A DNA stretch of 64,000 bases, taken from assembly GCA_963580455.1 (NCBI GenBank), contig OY756963.1, positions 26,307,555-26,371,554 of the forward strand, read 5' to 3'. Of this stretch, positions 44,018 to 56,734 are shown piece after piece. The stretch comes from Euonymus europaeus (Eukaryota > Streptophyta > Magnoliopsida > Celastrales > Celastraceae). Position 1 is the first letter of the stretch. Every line of letters begins with the position of its first letter. The notes under the pieces were generated by a model. It saw only the letters and a list, made by a program, of their open reading frames with translations. It had not been told where the DNA came from and made no database searches. A program made the position numbers and the translations under genes.

Positions 44018-47000
44018 TCAAGAAGCAGAAACTTGTGACCTTCCCTGGCCTTTACTGTCCTCTCTTGACACTCGCAGTGACCTCAACTTTGAGGACACCC
44101 TAAGCGACTGTATCAAAGGAGCATCTTCCTCTTCCTCCTCGCCTTGCTTCAGCTCATCTTGGGCATTTTCTTGATCAGATGCACTGATTGAATCCTCCTC
44201 TTCGCTTGAACTTTGCTCATCAAAGAGCCTCTTACCCTCAATCTTTTGTTGTTTCCGAGGACGACCTCTGCGTCTTGCAATACTCCCCTCTTTCTCATCT
44301 GCAAAAGGAGAGCCAAATTAGATCTGCAAACAAAATATTAGAGCTTAACATTTGAGTTGAAGATAAATTATTTGCCCCATGGAAAGACAACTTTTAAAAC
44401 GGCATGACTGATTGACTTCTACTAAAGATGTGTTTCCTAAATGGTTGAGCCATGAATGCAAGGCAAAAAAAACAAAAGTAATACAAAAAAGAACCCTGGT
44501 AGGATAACTTTCAGGTTGGGGGTGTCAACCATGAGATTTGAACACTTGCTCTCTTAGACAAGGCAATGGGAACATGTCCACTTGGAGTAAGTCTTCCCAG
44601 AATTGTCATTACCAAGGGAGAATGCATTTTAATGATTCCAAAAGTAACACTCCTGCCTCTCTTCTGCTTTTCCCGAAATGAGAGAAATATAAAAACTTTT
44701 GCCTAAAGATTTAGTGGATGGCAGTGGTACCTTGCAAACCTTCGTTCTTTGCATACTTTTCATGTATGGTGTCAACAAATACGTGGTATGGGCGCCAACC
44801 ACTGGGATCTTCATCTGTATTGACATTCTCAGCTCGTTTCTCAACATCCTTTAAACTACTTGCAAGAAGAAATAAAATGTTAGCACTCACATAAATGCAT
44901 CAATACCTGTCTTTGCTTCCCTCCCCTTGCCCACAAATCCCACCCACCAAAAAAAAAGAAAACCAAAAAGGAGGAGAGAGAAAAAGATAACTAAAAAAAA
45001 ATCCATTCCCTATCTAAAGTATATCCAAAAATGCTTCCAGAAGTTGATATGAAATTCTCACATGTCTAAGACGTCAGATGAAGCAAGTTTGGATACGAAA
45101 TGGATTACAGCTGCTTCAAGAAAAGACAGCTGTTTTGGAGCATCTGCAAAAGCATATTCAATACCATCCTTCACTAGATTTAAAATAGCCGATCTATGCT
45201 TGTTCCGAGCAGCACCCACGAATGATCCTGAAAGCCGAGCAGCCAGTTCTTTGCATTCAAGGAAAGACTTGCCCCTTACGGATTCATCTTCACTTCTGGA
45301 AAGTTCTGCCAGATACCGTCCATAGGCCTAGTCAAAGTCAAAAGGGCAGGAAAACAATGAACATCGAGGGTTACAGACACATAAATCGTATGACATACTA
45401 TTAGGAATGCTTGTTGAATGAGCAATTCAATAAAAGATATCGGATTGAATCCAAACATCAAATTAAATTCAGCGAGGGTTCATAAAAGAATCTTTGAAAT
45501 CACACAAGCACAAAACAATATTTAGGGGAAAAAGATACGGATGTAAAATTGTTCTTATATGGTAAAATAATATATATATATATATAGCCTTAAATTACAC
45601 AATCATGTGCCCATGAGAACATATTCAAGCCACAAGAAGGCACTCTTTGCCCCAAACAATTTGGGATCTGCCACACAAGAAGGCACTTCTCAACGAATAA
45701 TAATAAATAAACAATGCAGCAGTTGCCCTCTCTCTTGTTTGCATATTATGCAATGTAAATGCAGTAGAATAACCAGAACATTTATTTTTGGTGTAAAATA
45801 AATTAGAAGAAAGTTAAAGCAGCAAATCAACAAGTGTAAGCAAAAAATGAAAAACATATGTAAGAACAAATCATTTCTTTTTCCAATTGTAATTCTCATC
45901 CTCCATAACAGGTCCTACCTTTTTCAGTGCTTCCAAAAAGAGCATAGAAACCGCAACATCTTTTTTCTTCAAAACGGAAATGAGATGCTTTACGATCTCT
46001 GACACACTCGCTCCATGCATTACAAAATGAGAAATGATCTCGGGACCAAGGTACTCCTGCATTAACATTTGCATCATATTCATACCCCCGAATAAAATTA
46101 AACCAAAAAAAAAAACATGAATCAAAAACTGAAAATGAATTGGAATAGACTGAAGAAAAATATAACGCATTCATATCCACATGAACTCAAAAGTCCCTGG
46201 CATGCCTTAAATCTCTGCCAGATGCATGAAAGATGATGCTCAAACATAATTCAAGTCAAAAGAGATCTCTAATCACCTGAGAAACTGTATCGTTAGCAAC
46301 CAACTTGGCAGCAGCAATCATGATGGCATCTCTATTTGTCTCCTCGATATATTCTCTGTTAGCATCTTCTACTTCTGTCTCATCTGTGGAAAAAAATTGA
46401 AAATGGATACAGTTTAGATATACAAAATGAAATGAGCGCAAAGTAAAAGCATGTGTGGATCATGCTGGTAAGCATCAGGAATCATCAAAGAATTGAGACA
46501 CCTGAAACATTGAGCTGTAGTTCACAAAGTTTCCAAAACTTTTCCAGTATTGCTGCATCTGGATAGTACCCCAATTTTTCCAGCTTTGTTGCTGAAAAAT
46601 TTGTCTTCCTAAACAAGCACCATGCATCTGCAAGTATAATACAAACCTGAGGAGTAGAACAGATTTTTCATCAGATAAAAAATGAGGACATTTCAGAAAA
46701 CATTTTCAAATTTTGTGAGGTTGAAGTTTAAATGTAAGGAAAATAATTGCTTACCCTGCAAGCTAACTGATTTCTATATTTGCCCACTCCCTCAGCTTCC
46801 GGAAGGGTGTTAAGGTAAAACTCAAGCTGCTCAAACAAGGCATTGCGTTGTGACAGTAGAGAAGATAAGGATGCTTCAGAGACACTTTCACTATTTATAA
46901 TAGAGTGCAGAGACCAGGCTACATGCACATACAGATTGAGAAGCAGAAAACTGACGACCTGGATAACCAAAGTGTAACAGTATTATGATCAAATACAGAA

Positions 47001-50000
47001 AGAAAGAAAAAGCAGCAGGAAAACCACCAAGAGTTTTGAACTAAATGTTGAACTTAAACACCTCTTCATCAAGGTTTCTAAAACTACAAAGAATAACGAT
47101 CATTTCTTCATATAAAGATTCAATAGGTACAGCCCTTGACAACTGAAGCTCATATAGCCTTTTTGAATTTACAAGAAGAGAATACTCATCACCACCATCC
47201 TGCAGGTTTAAGATTGCCAAATATTATTCATTTGGAAAACATATGTGGAGGAAAAAAAGGAGATAAAAAGAAAGGGGGTAAGTAGAAACACACAGCTACT
47301 TCTTTCATTGCAGATTTGAGTTTAGAAACAAGCTCATCTTCAAGATCCTTCAGCTTATTACGAGAAAAATCTTGCAGCTCTCCTTGACTCTGGGTGGAAC
47401 AAAACTTAATGGCCTTCACACAAGATCTGAGAGCCTCCTTTTCACCATGTTTAAAAAAAGCCTCTTTCATGAGCTCAAGGACAGTTTTGAAATTCTGCAA
47501 AGACAACAAATCAGCACTAAGGCATTAGAAGCATTGCTGAAAAGCTTGCAGCTACAATAAATTCAGTCACCTGTTCCTGCCTCTTCAATGAATAAAGTTC
47601 AACATTCATAAATGAGATCATCTCAACCAGCGCAGACACTTTTTCCTTGTCAGCCATGAATTTGCGTAGAAGTAGCGGGTAGTTCTTCATCATGGCAATG
47701 GTTATATCACGCCTGTTATTCTCAAGCATTTCCTGATAATTGGAAAGACAAAACTCACTCTTCTGAGAAAGTGGCAGAAACTTTTCAAACAGTTCGTCAG
47801 AACATGAGAGTTCAAAAAAAAAGTTTGATCAGAAATCAGAATAGATGGATAAGGTGAAGCCAGACAATTTACACATCTTCCAACATTAACAGTAGGAAAA
47901 ATATTTAAACGGAAAACAAATATAGCAACATAATCTGGTTACATGTGGAAACTGAATCAAATATAAAGCTAGATACCAAGGTGACACTTGACAATACCAT
48001 TTGAAAATTATCTGCTTTTCTACAGAGTATAAGAAATCACAAGTTGACAATACCAAAAAAAATGTTTGATTAGGAATCAGAATAGAGAAATAAGGTATAA
48101 GTCGGACAATTTACACACCTTTTGTGCCTTATTATAATGCTGCTTACGATTATCAGAAGCAGGAACAATCCTCTCTCCAACTGCTTTTCTCACAGATGCA
48201 AAAAGAAGTCTGATCAAGTTTGTAGCATCAACTTCAGTGAGCTCATTGGTTGGATTCTCCCCCAAGAGCTTTGATATAATACACTTCCAATCCTGTGAAT
48301 TGAAGAAGGAAAAAAAGGTTGCATTTACTTCAAGTTCAAGTAAAAGGGTTAACAATACAAGCACAGCTGCCTGTCTAAGTATTAACCCTAGACTTTCTTT
48401 TGGTATGACGCGTACTTGATGCAGCACCTCCTAGTCTCCAAACCTCTATAAAACCAATGCATAAACAGATAATATTAATCACAGCATACCTTCATGGCTT
48501 TCATGTACTCCCAAACATCATCAATGACATAAATACTTAAAATTGGGTCTCCCGAAAACTCGCTAAGTATTTTTAACATTCTGCTAAGATGGACCTCAGA
48601 AGACTTACTTTCTTTCCCTGCAAAGTTATTATTAGAACAATGAAAGTTAAGTGTGACAGAATTTTCATAAACAAGTTGCATCAAAGATTGATTAGTTAGA
48701 GAACCTTTTAAGCCAGACTGGGAGCTATTGAATTTCTGGGCAATCAAGTGCTCATACACTAATGCACCAATGGCACGCCTGATATCAGGTGGATCATCGA
48801 TAAGTAAGTCATACAGAGGACCCAAGTCATCATCAGGCAGAAGCTGATGTCTGCAGACGCAACAAGAACAATTCAGTATTTATGCCTTTGCAGGAATTAA
48901 GGATTTAAGAAAATAAACAATGGACGTTACCGAAGCAATTGTTTAACAAGTCCAATGGCACATACAGCCACAGAAACATCAATATCATCCGCTAGCTCAA
49001 TCATCCGGTTGGAAAATCTCTGAGTAAATAGATGGAGATTGGGCACGTTATCATCCACCTCATAAAGGTTTTGCAATGCAATTACCGAAGCTTTTCTTAC
49101 CCCAGCACTCTGCAAAGAGAACAAGAAGAAAATGACCATATTAAGCTTGCTCGCAAGATAAATCAAAACATAGTTTCTAAAACATTTAAGATTATTTACT
49201 TTATCATTCAGTGTCCATCCAAGATACTTCAAGTAGAGATCTTGCAAAAAGAGTGAAGGATACGATAATATCCATACACCAAGAGACTGTATGCAAGACA
49301 TCCTAATATTGGGATCAACATCACGGTACCGATGCACAAATAACCTTCAAATCATGAAAGATAAATTAGAAAAACTCTAAAACAAAAACAAATGCTGTTG
49401 AGAAAGCGAACTTCATCAAACAAGACAATCATTTGTTTTTTAATTACTATTTCAAGTAGAGAACTCCTACCCAGTAAATATTTTCCGCATCATATCCTCT
49501 AAAGTGTTTATCTTTTCATGTGTCATTGATAACCTTTTGTTCAGTGACTCCACACGCGGCCCATCAGCTCGTTTTTTCTTCTCAGCATTCAACTGTCTCT
49601 GGGTAGTTTCTCGCTGTGTGCCAAGCATTTTAGCAACACTAATTAAGGATGTGACAAGCTGAAGACCCATCAACGAAGCAACCTGACGATAGACTCTTGG
49701 AGGAGTGCTGCGTAGTGTTAATACAGACAAAATCAACCAGTAAGTTCAAAGTTGCTTCATAAACTTGACCATAATTCCAGAAATATATGGAAAATGAATA
49801 CTAACCATGAAAGTGCAATTATATAGTCCATGCAATTGTCAAACAAAATCTTATCAAATAGTGGCTCATTTTCGCACTCAATAACCAGATTGTCCCAGAA
49901 TGAAACAAGATTATCTTTGAAGTTTTTGAACTCCTTCTTCTTTGAACTTTGGTAATCTTCGACCTCTCCCTAAGATTCCAATGTTAAGGCAACATTGTAG

Positions 50001-50645
50001 CAATAAAATCTTGATGCATGAACTGTTAAGATAAAGTCAGCTATTTGTTTGTTCAACAAACTTCTTGGAAATGGTATAAAATGACATAACAATAAAAGGC
50101 ACCGAAAGACCGGATACTCTTCTAGCAAGGTTGACGAGAGCAACCACAACATCGTCAACATCAGTTTCATCCAAAGTGTCTCCTCTGATGTAAAATTTAG
50201 CTCCACATGCCTGCACAATTTTACAATTGTAGTCTTAAGAGCTCAATTTTGAAGTTGAAAAAATTGGGTTCATATTTTGATTCAGAGTCAGAAATGTCAG
50301 AACTAATAATTCAACTATGTGAAAGTCTTAAGATGTCTCTAGTAGCTTTCCAGCTTATATATATATATATATATATTATTCTATGCACTCTGGTTATTCT
50401 ACCGAGACTACTAGTTTTCTCTCTTAGTCTCTTTACTCTTGCAGTATAATTATCTCAATGGCACAGTCAAATACCTCAAACAACACAGTCAAGAGTTCTG
50501 CCATTGCAGGTTTTGGATCCCTTTCGTATTGCTCAACCCAAAGCTTTACTGTCTGAGGAATAGCTTTTCCATTTCCTTTAATAACCTCTGCAAGAAAACA
50601 AATGTACATAAAAACCATTAACCCTATTAAGCTATTGTTTGCTCA

Positions 50646-50681
<36 letters not shown>

Positions 50682-53013
50682 GATGATGATGATGAACTAC
50701 ATGCATACAAGGTAAGAATAAAATAGCTATATAACAGGACTGACCTATATAAGCCAAATCAATCACAAGCCTCTGCCAACTTAAAAGGTTGGATCAATTA
50801 ATATGAAGTAATATAAGGACAGAAATGATGTTAGGCATTTGTTGGATCTTAAACTTCAGTGGACAAGCAATTAATGGCTCGGAAGTCTTTGGGCAAGGAC
50901 AAACAAGAAAGAAGCTTCATTCAATTGGTTCCATTGCCTATGATGTGGATCGAAAGGAATTACAGAGTCTTCAAAAAGGAATACTCAATAGATAAATTCA
51001 TAGACAAATGTTTGAATGCCCGAAATTTTGGTGTATTTGATCAGCTGAATCTTTTTCATATGTAGTCTCTGTGGGTTGCACCCCCTCGGTGCTTTAATAA
51101 ATTTTTCCATTCAAAAAGATACAAGGACAGAAGTATGACGGGATGCCATGTTGATATGATACAATCAGCCTTTTCTGTGCTACAATCGTACTGGGAAAAA
51201 AAATCTATGCACAATTATTTAGCATATAAGGCTGCAGAAAGTCCCAGAATCATTTTTATCCCAGAAATTATGCCCATTTAATTGGTACTTAAGAATTTGA
51301 TGCAGTATGCCAAAGAAGCTGCATGTATCGTAATCACCATTACCATAAGGTTATATCCCAATCAGTTTGTATCATAGAATCTGCATGTATCCTAATCGTC
51401 ATTATCATTGTATCATAGAATCTGCATGTATCGTAATCGTCATTATCATCGTTTGAGTCCCAAACTCCCAATCAGTTTGGGGGTAACATGAACCGTAAGA
51501 GAAATCAGTTTGAATCCTTTATTTGAATTCTTCTTCTCCATGCATTCTTCTCTAGAGTTACACACTCCGACAATCCTATAGAGCCAGATCCCTTCATATT
51601 ACTTCCACCCAAGTCTCTTTTACTTCCCTCCTAGGCTCCTAGTCCTACGCCTACTTAATTTTCTCAATTCTTCTCAAAGCCATACCAATATCTCCACATT
51701 GTAGGTGCCCAAACCATCTTTACACAATACCATAATAACCATCGGTCAAGTTTGTAAGAGATTGAACATGTGTCAAACATCCAATTTGGTCGCTATTGCA
51801 GCAATAAAGTCACTTAAACAGCCAAAGTTAACTTACAATTTTAAGTACGGGCTAAAGTCAAAATTACCTTTAAAGATCGATGATGCACGCCACAACCTCA
51901 CTCCCTATTAAAAAAACACATACATATACATATATAACAAAATTATAATATAACATTTATTATAGTTGTCTTGCTACAAAATTATTTTTCAAGCAACAGA
52001 ACATTGGCATATTCATCTTTTTACTTTTTAGAGATATTTATGAATCTTTACAGCAGGCCACTTGTGATGCATGATAAAGTACCTAAAAACATTAGAATAT
52101 TCATAACTTAAACAATACATGATTTTTAACAATTATAATTGGCACCTACGTTATCTCTAAATGAAGTTCTATTTTAGTAAGGCTATGATCTCGCATCAAC
52201 AATAAGGGGCTATTTACTCGATAAGGATGTGCTGCATAGCTCGTGAAAAGATTAAATGAGTAGTGGTACAATGAAATCTTCATGATTGTTAATTTTATGC
52301 TAATTAAAATTTCCAACTGAGTTCACACTTTGTCATACGTATTATGATTTCACAGAGAGATAGGCATACAAAAGGTTCACTCAACTATCTTTTTTCAGAT
52401 GTTTATTCACATTAAGCGCTTTATGTCCAGCTTATTCCATTTTGTTGGTTTCACCTCTCCGCAAAGGCTTGTGAACAAAGAAATTTTTATCAGAACAAGA
52501 TCGCTGAAAAATTTCAAGCAAAAATCATCACAAACTTCAATAATAATTATTACAGTTTGTGACTGAAGCTCTCAAAATGGTGAAATGATTGATCTAGGAA
52601 AAAATTTCAGTTTGATATATAAAAACGTAATTAAAATTATGAGGTCAAAGTTTAAGGTCCTAAGTTTGTTACCCATCAAACTGAGAGCAGTTCCGTGCGC
52701 AGCGCCAGATGTTCCTTCTGATGCGCGGTTTCTCTTGGCTTTGGGACGAACCTCTTCGGAATAATCGGGCGAGTCGTCCTTGTCCAGCTGGTTGAGACTA
52801 TCATCGCTGCCTTCACTGGTTTTACTAGGCTGCCCGGCACCGGTATGCGCTTGTGCCCTAGACCTTTTCTGGATGCCCAACAAAAAAAAAAACACCAAGG
52901 TGAGTTCAAAGGAGTCGCACATAGCCTGTTACAGTCAAAAGGAATAGAAAATTGTGACTTACCGGGCGTCGTGACGACGTATCTGGAGTTGGAGCTTGAG
53001 GGCTCTCCTCCAT
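44018..53013 (-). CDS. SCC3: Sister-chromatid cohesion protein SCC3 (cohesin STAG/SA subunit)
   Basis: Twenty-one coding exons on the minus strand: 53013-52963, 52868-52673, 50587-50475, 50210-50118, 49969-49806, 49707-49471, 49344-49200, 49109-48931, 48850-48705, 48617-48490, 48292-48119, 47732-47571, 47494-47294, 47199-47062, 46958-46755, 46646-46502, 46383-46277, 46056-45919, 45327-45062, 44858-44731, 44298-44018. Phases join throughout, giving 3396 bp or 1131 residues; Arabidopsis SCC3 has about 1100. Features in order: basic-acidic disordered N-terminus; STAG domain (for example PPRVYRQVASLMGLQLV); the stromalin-conserved domain (LFVHRYRDVDPNIRMSCIQSLG); HEAT-type helices; and an acidic C-terminus with an AT-hook-like ARRRGRPRK. 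SCC3 binds the kleisin SCC1/REC8 and loads and holds the cohesin ring on chromatin in mitosis and meiosis. No stop or frameshift found. Confidence 0.93.
45569..45587. repeat. (TA)n microsatellite in SCC3 intron
   Basis: About nine TA units in the intron between exons 17 and 18. A similar (AT)n tract of about 22 bp lies at 50356-50377, another SCC3 intron. Confidence 0.9.
48618..48704 (-). other. SCC3 in-frame 87-bp intron
   Basis: Bounded by GT and AG in phase 1, 87 bp (29 codons), and free of stop codons in the gene's frame. If kept, it adds 29 residues between GLKG and KESKSSE without breaking the protein. Family members I recall lack this insert, so it is drawn as an intron. Confidence 0.7.
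50588..52672 (-). other. SCC3 intron 2 (2.1 kb)
   Basis: By far the longest SCC3 intron. It contains a (CA)n(TA)n(GAT)n microsatellite at 50646-50693 and an RTE LINE relic at about 51320-51722. No other gene was seen inside. Confidence 0.8.
51320..51722 (-). mobile_element. Relic of an RTE-type LINE 3' end
   Basis: On the minus strand, 51722 downward reads RWFGHLQCGD, then after decay REVKETWVEVI and RDLAL. These match the C-terminal end of plant RTE ORF2, where RWFGHVQRRP is followed by GRPKKTWIEVIRKDL (from memory). Several stops interrupt it. The downstream part (51340-51470) has a duplicated ~41-bp unit starting TGTATCATAGAATCTGCATG (51368 and 51409), perhaps derived from the RTE 3' tail. 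It lies in the SCC3 sense orientation. Confidence 0.6.
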
Positions 53014-56000
53014 GATTTCTAGGGGTTCCTCGTAAACAGAAAGAGTTGAACAACAAATTCAAAAATTCAGGGAGAGAGAGAGAGACAGGAAGTAGCGCCA
53101 GAGTGACCGGAATGACTAGTTGGGCCCTAGAATTGCAGAATCGAAATGAAATATCTCCCGCCAAACGGAAGTGACCGCGATTTGTTGTGAATTTTGTTGT
53201 CTTCCTCCACACGATTACTGCTGTGGCTGAAAAACTCGATTCCTCCGATTCACTACTTGTTTATTTTTTTTTATTTTTTTTCCTGTTATGATTTGGGCTG
53301 ATCAATTCCTTTAAACCGTATAATCATTGGCTTATTATATCGAAAATCAAATCATGGAATTAAAATATATAAAATATGATGTCATTACTCAAATTTTCGA
53401 AGTCAATTGCATCATATGTTCCTACATTTATTTTAAAAGATACCAAACTTATTAGGATATATTAATTTTTTTGGGTTATCTTTAAAGTATAGTACTAAAC
53501 TATATGAGACATAAATTATTTGGTTTACCATATCCACATTAGAACTTGTAAAGAGGTCTTGTATTATATTGTGGGAGATAGAGAACCAAAAGTGTTTCAA
53601 ACAAAAAAATCTGTCATTGAAAGTTTGATCATTTTTCATTTTAATTATTAAATGTTCAAACGTCATAGATCAATAACTAAAGTTTGAATCTATTCCAAAC
53701 TACAAACTAGGGTAGATTTTGAAATTTGTTATCAGTCAACGCACTAAATGCATGACGTTGAACGTTTGAAACATTTTTTTTAGAGTGCAGGGGAATAAGG
53801 TGAGAAGATTAGAACTCTGAGACCTATTTGAGACATCACACACAAAGTGTCATCTGAGTTACTCGTGATTTTCAAAATATTTTTATTTGTGGGTTCTATA
53901 TATATCAGATCAGTTGTTGGAATATTTGGGAACAACGAGTTGAATATGGCTTGGTGGATAATATAACTTCAATTTCTTATTGAATTTAGATATTTTAAGA
54001 TTCAACTTTTTAATTTTTATGTTAGCATATGTAACTTTAGCTCTACCAAACACGAGCATAGATTTGAGCTCACAATGTCTAAGAATAGGGTATAATCAAT
54101 TGAGTATTTGGAATTGATGGCTCATTTTTTGATAATTTATATATAATTGATTGAATCTAGCTTGTCTTCATTCCGCCCTTGGTCTATAATCTAATTGGTA
54201 CAAATTAAAAAATATTAGAAACAAGTGAATGATTAACATTTTTAAGTTATAACTGATAGTTTAGACTTTAGAGTAGCTTAAGCACCACTCATTTTAGCAT
54301 TTGGCAGGAATAGCTCATGCGGAAGTTCATATTTATCTACTTCCCAATTTCTCCTTTTAAACCCAAAATAAGCGCCTAATCTTACAATTTTTTATCATCG
54401 AGTAAAAAAAAAAAAGTTGATTACTAATTAGGGAAACTTTGTCGGACCAATTCGTTGTTTGGCTATTGTTCGTCTGCCTTGCGTTGTCGGTATTCTCATG
54501 GGTTGCAACCTTTAGTCATTCAACATGATTGCCAATGAAATTGGTTAATTTAACTTCCATCTATTGTTCATGTTGAAACTTATAATCCAATGGTTAGTTG
54601 TAAAACTCATCCATGCCAAAGGGGCAGCTGCACCACCCTCGAAAATTAATTGCAAAAAAGAGGAGTAAACTATATATATATATATATATTGTCATTTGCA
54701 TAGATCTGTCAAAATGAACTAACTAAATGGTTTGACAAAAAATACCAAAATCGATTGTTGAGATTCTTATAAATACTCTTCGTTAAAAGCCAAATGCTCC
54801 ATCAATGTCCAAAATGCTAAAAAAAATAAAATTTAAGCTCAAAAGCTTTATTATCCTCCATTGACAAAGAAGTATTTAATCGAATTTCTAATGAAATTAT
54901 TATGCAGTATTATCAAAACATGAGAACTCAAAAAAAAAAATCATTTTATCATATTTATGGAAATATTTTTTATGGAAATATTTTTACCTTTTTTTGGGGC
55001 TCTACAACAAGTCCAAAATATCCCAACCCGTTCTGCCGGCAACTAAAAGTAAAAAGGATGGACATTCATTGGGAGTATGGATGGGCCGAGAGTGAATGCT
55101 AAATTGCCGACATAGTTGTACAGTTGGGCTCACTGCTAAGCCCAACGAGGCCCACAATGATGACTTGGCCGTTAGATTGGGTAACTTAGCCAATTAGGCT
55201 GAATTAGCCTGTGCCCGCACCAGCCCAAAAAGCACGACATTTGAAATTCAAATGGTCGGTTTTGGAGGGAGATAGACATGGCTGATTGCCGAGTTAGAAC
55301 CGGGCCCATCGTGTGTGGGACCCACAACTCAATGTTTGTCTTGGTTTCCCATCATCATTATTTAACCGTTGCGTCTTGCTTTTTTAGTTTTATTAATTAA
55401 TCGATAAAGACAATAAAACTCACGAGGTCCATAAATATTCCAATTTTTCCCGCTCCTCTCTCCATTAATACAACGCGTTTGCCTTTTTTTTTCCTTCCTT
55501 TTCTCTATCTATTATTGAAGTTTAAAAGTAATTAATTATTTTAATGATGTTTTATTTTTATATTTCATACGTGGAACCTGGAAAGTGAAAAACTCCCCAT
55601 TGACATCAACGGCTATATTGAGAATCCGATGTGGTTTGTAGTGGGGCCGCACAAAAAATGACAAATAATGTGGAGTTTTTCTCGAAAATACCACCATAGT
55701 CACCAGTACAGATGCCAAAAAGAAGAAGAAGAAGATCATTCCATTGCCTTTATTTGATTTAATTAATCACGCGATTGACGTAAAAAGGAAGTATCATTAT
55801 TGGAGATCTCAGGCTTGTCCTCTCATTGGATGGATTTGTTTCTTCTATTACCCTTTTAGATCTCAGGATGAACTACCCCACTTTCGGCATTGGGTCTCAA
55901 TTCAGGATTTAACAATCCATGAGAGCTGCGGAGTTTTTTTTTATGGTCCGGGGTTTGAATATGATCATACTTACAGCCTCCATTCGTTTTAGACATTCTC

Positions 56001-56734
56001 AGTTTTTACGCGTTACGAGAGCTTATATACTCTATGAGACATACTCTGATCCAAACGGACCCCCAATGTAGCATGTGATCAACCGATGGTGTTTTTTAAA
56101 AAATTGTGACTATTCTGATTGAGAGATATCGAAGTGATATTTGTTTTGTTTGGAGGTTTTGTATTTAAAAAATACACTTTTGATTGAGAGAGATTGAATA
56201 GAGTGTAGTTTTGGTTGATCACTATGAGAATATAAACGACATTTCCATCGGCCCTACATATTTATTTTCCAAAGTCAATGTTCTTCTACTGTCATGTTAT
56301 TTTCATGAATTCATGAGCTAGCTACACAGGGTAGAGGGTTAAAGTCCTAAACTTCTCATTAGTACAAACGTAAGTATACTTAACGGAGAGGTTTATGATA
56401 CAGTACAAGCTACTCAGTAGTTTAATTATGGCACAATTAAATGCAAGCTGCTAAAACAAGCCATGCAACTGGAATGGTAGTCTTGTGAATTTTACAAACA
56501 TGGAGGACAAATTACAGATAAAGTTGGTCCTTGTCAGCAAAATTTGAAACGAGTAGCCGTTTGAACTTTTAAAAGAAGTTGGGGACTTCAAGGCCACTCG
56601 TCGTTCAATAATCAATATATATTTCACTACCACAAACATAAAACTCCCTTCCCTGAATTTAGTCCACTCTCTCCCACTTCACCACTCTAATCTAGAGAGA
56701 GAAACCAGAGAAAGAGAGCGATCTCGAGAGAGAG
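53014..56734. other. Shared upstream region of SCC3 and RopGAP
   Basis: 3.7 kb between divergent genes. AT-rich, with a (TA)n tract at 54670-54689. Pieces such as ACTTTAGCTCTACCAAACA near 54031 recur at about 62517-62620, suggesting small non-coding repeats. No coding sequence recognised. The last ~40 bp before the RopGAP ATG are GA-rich (56694-56733), typical of a plant 5' leader. Confidence 0.5.
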
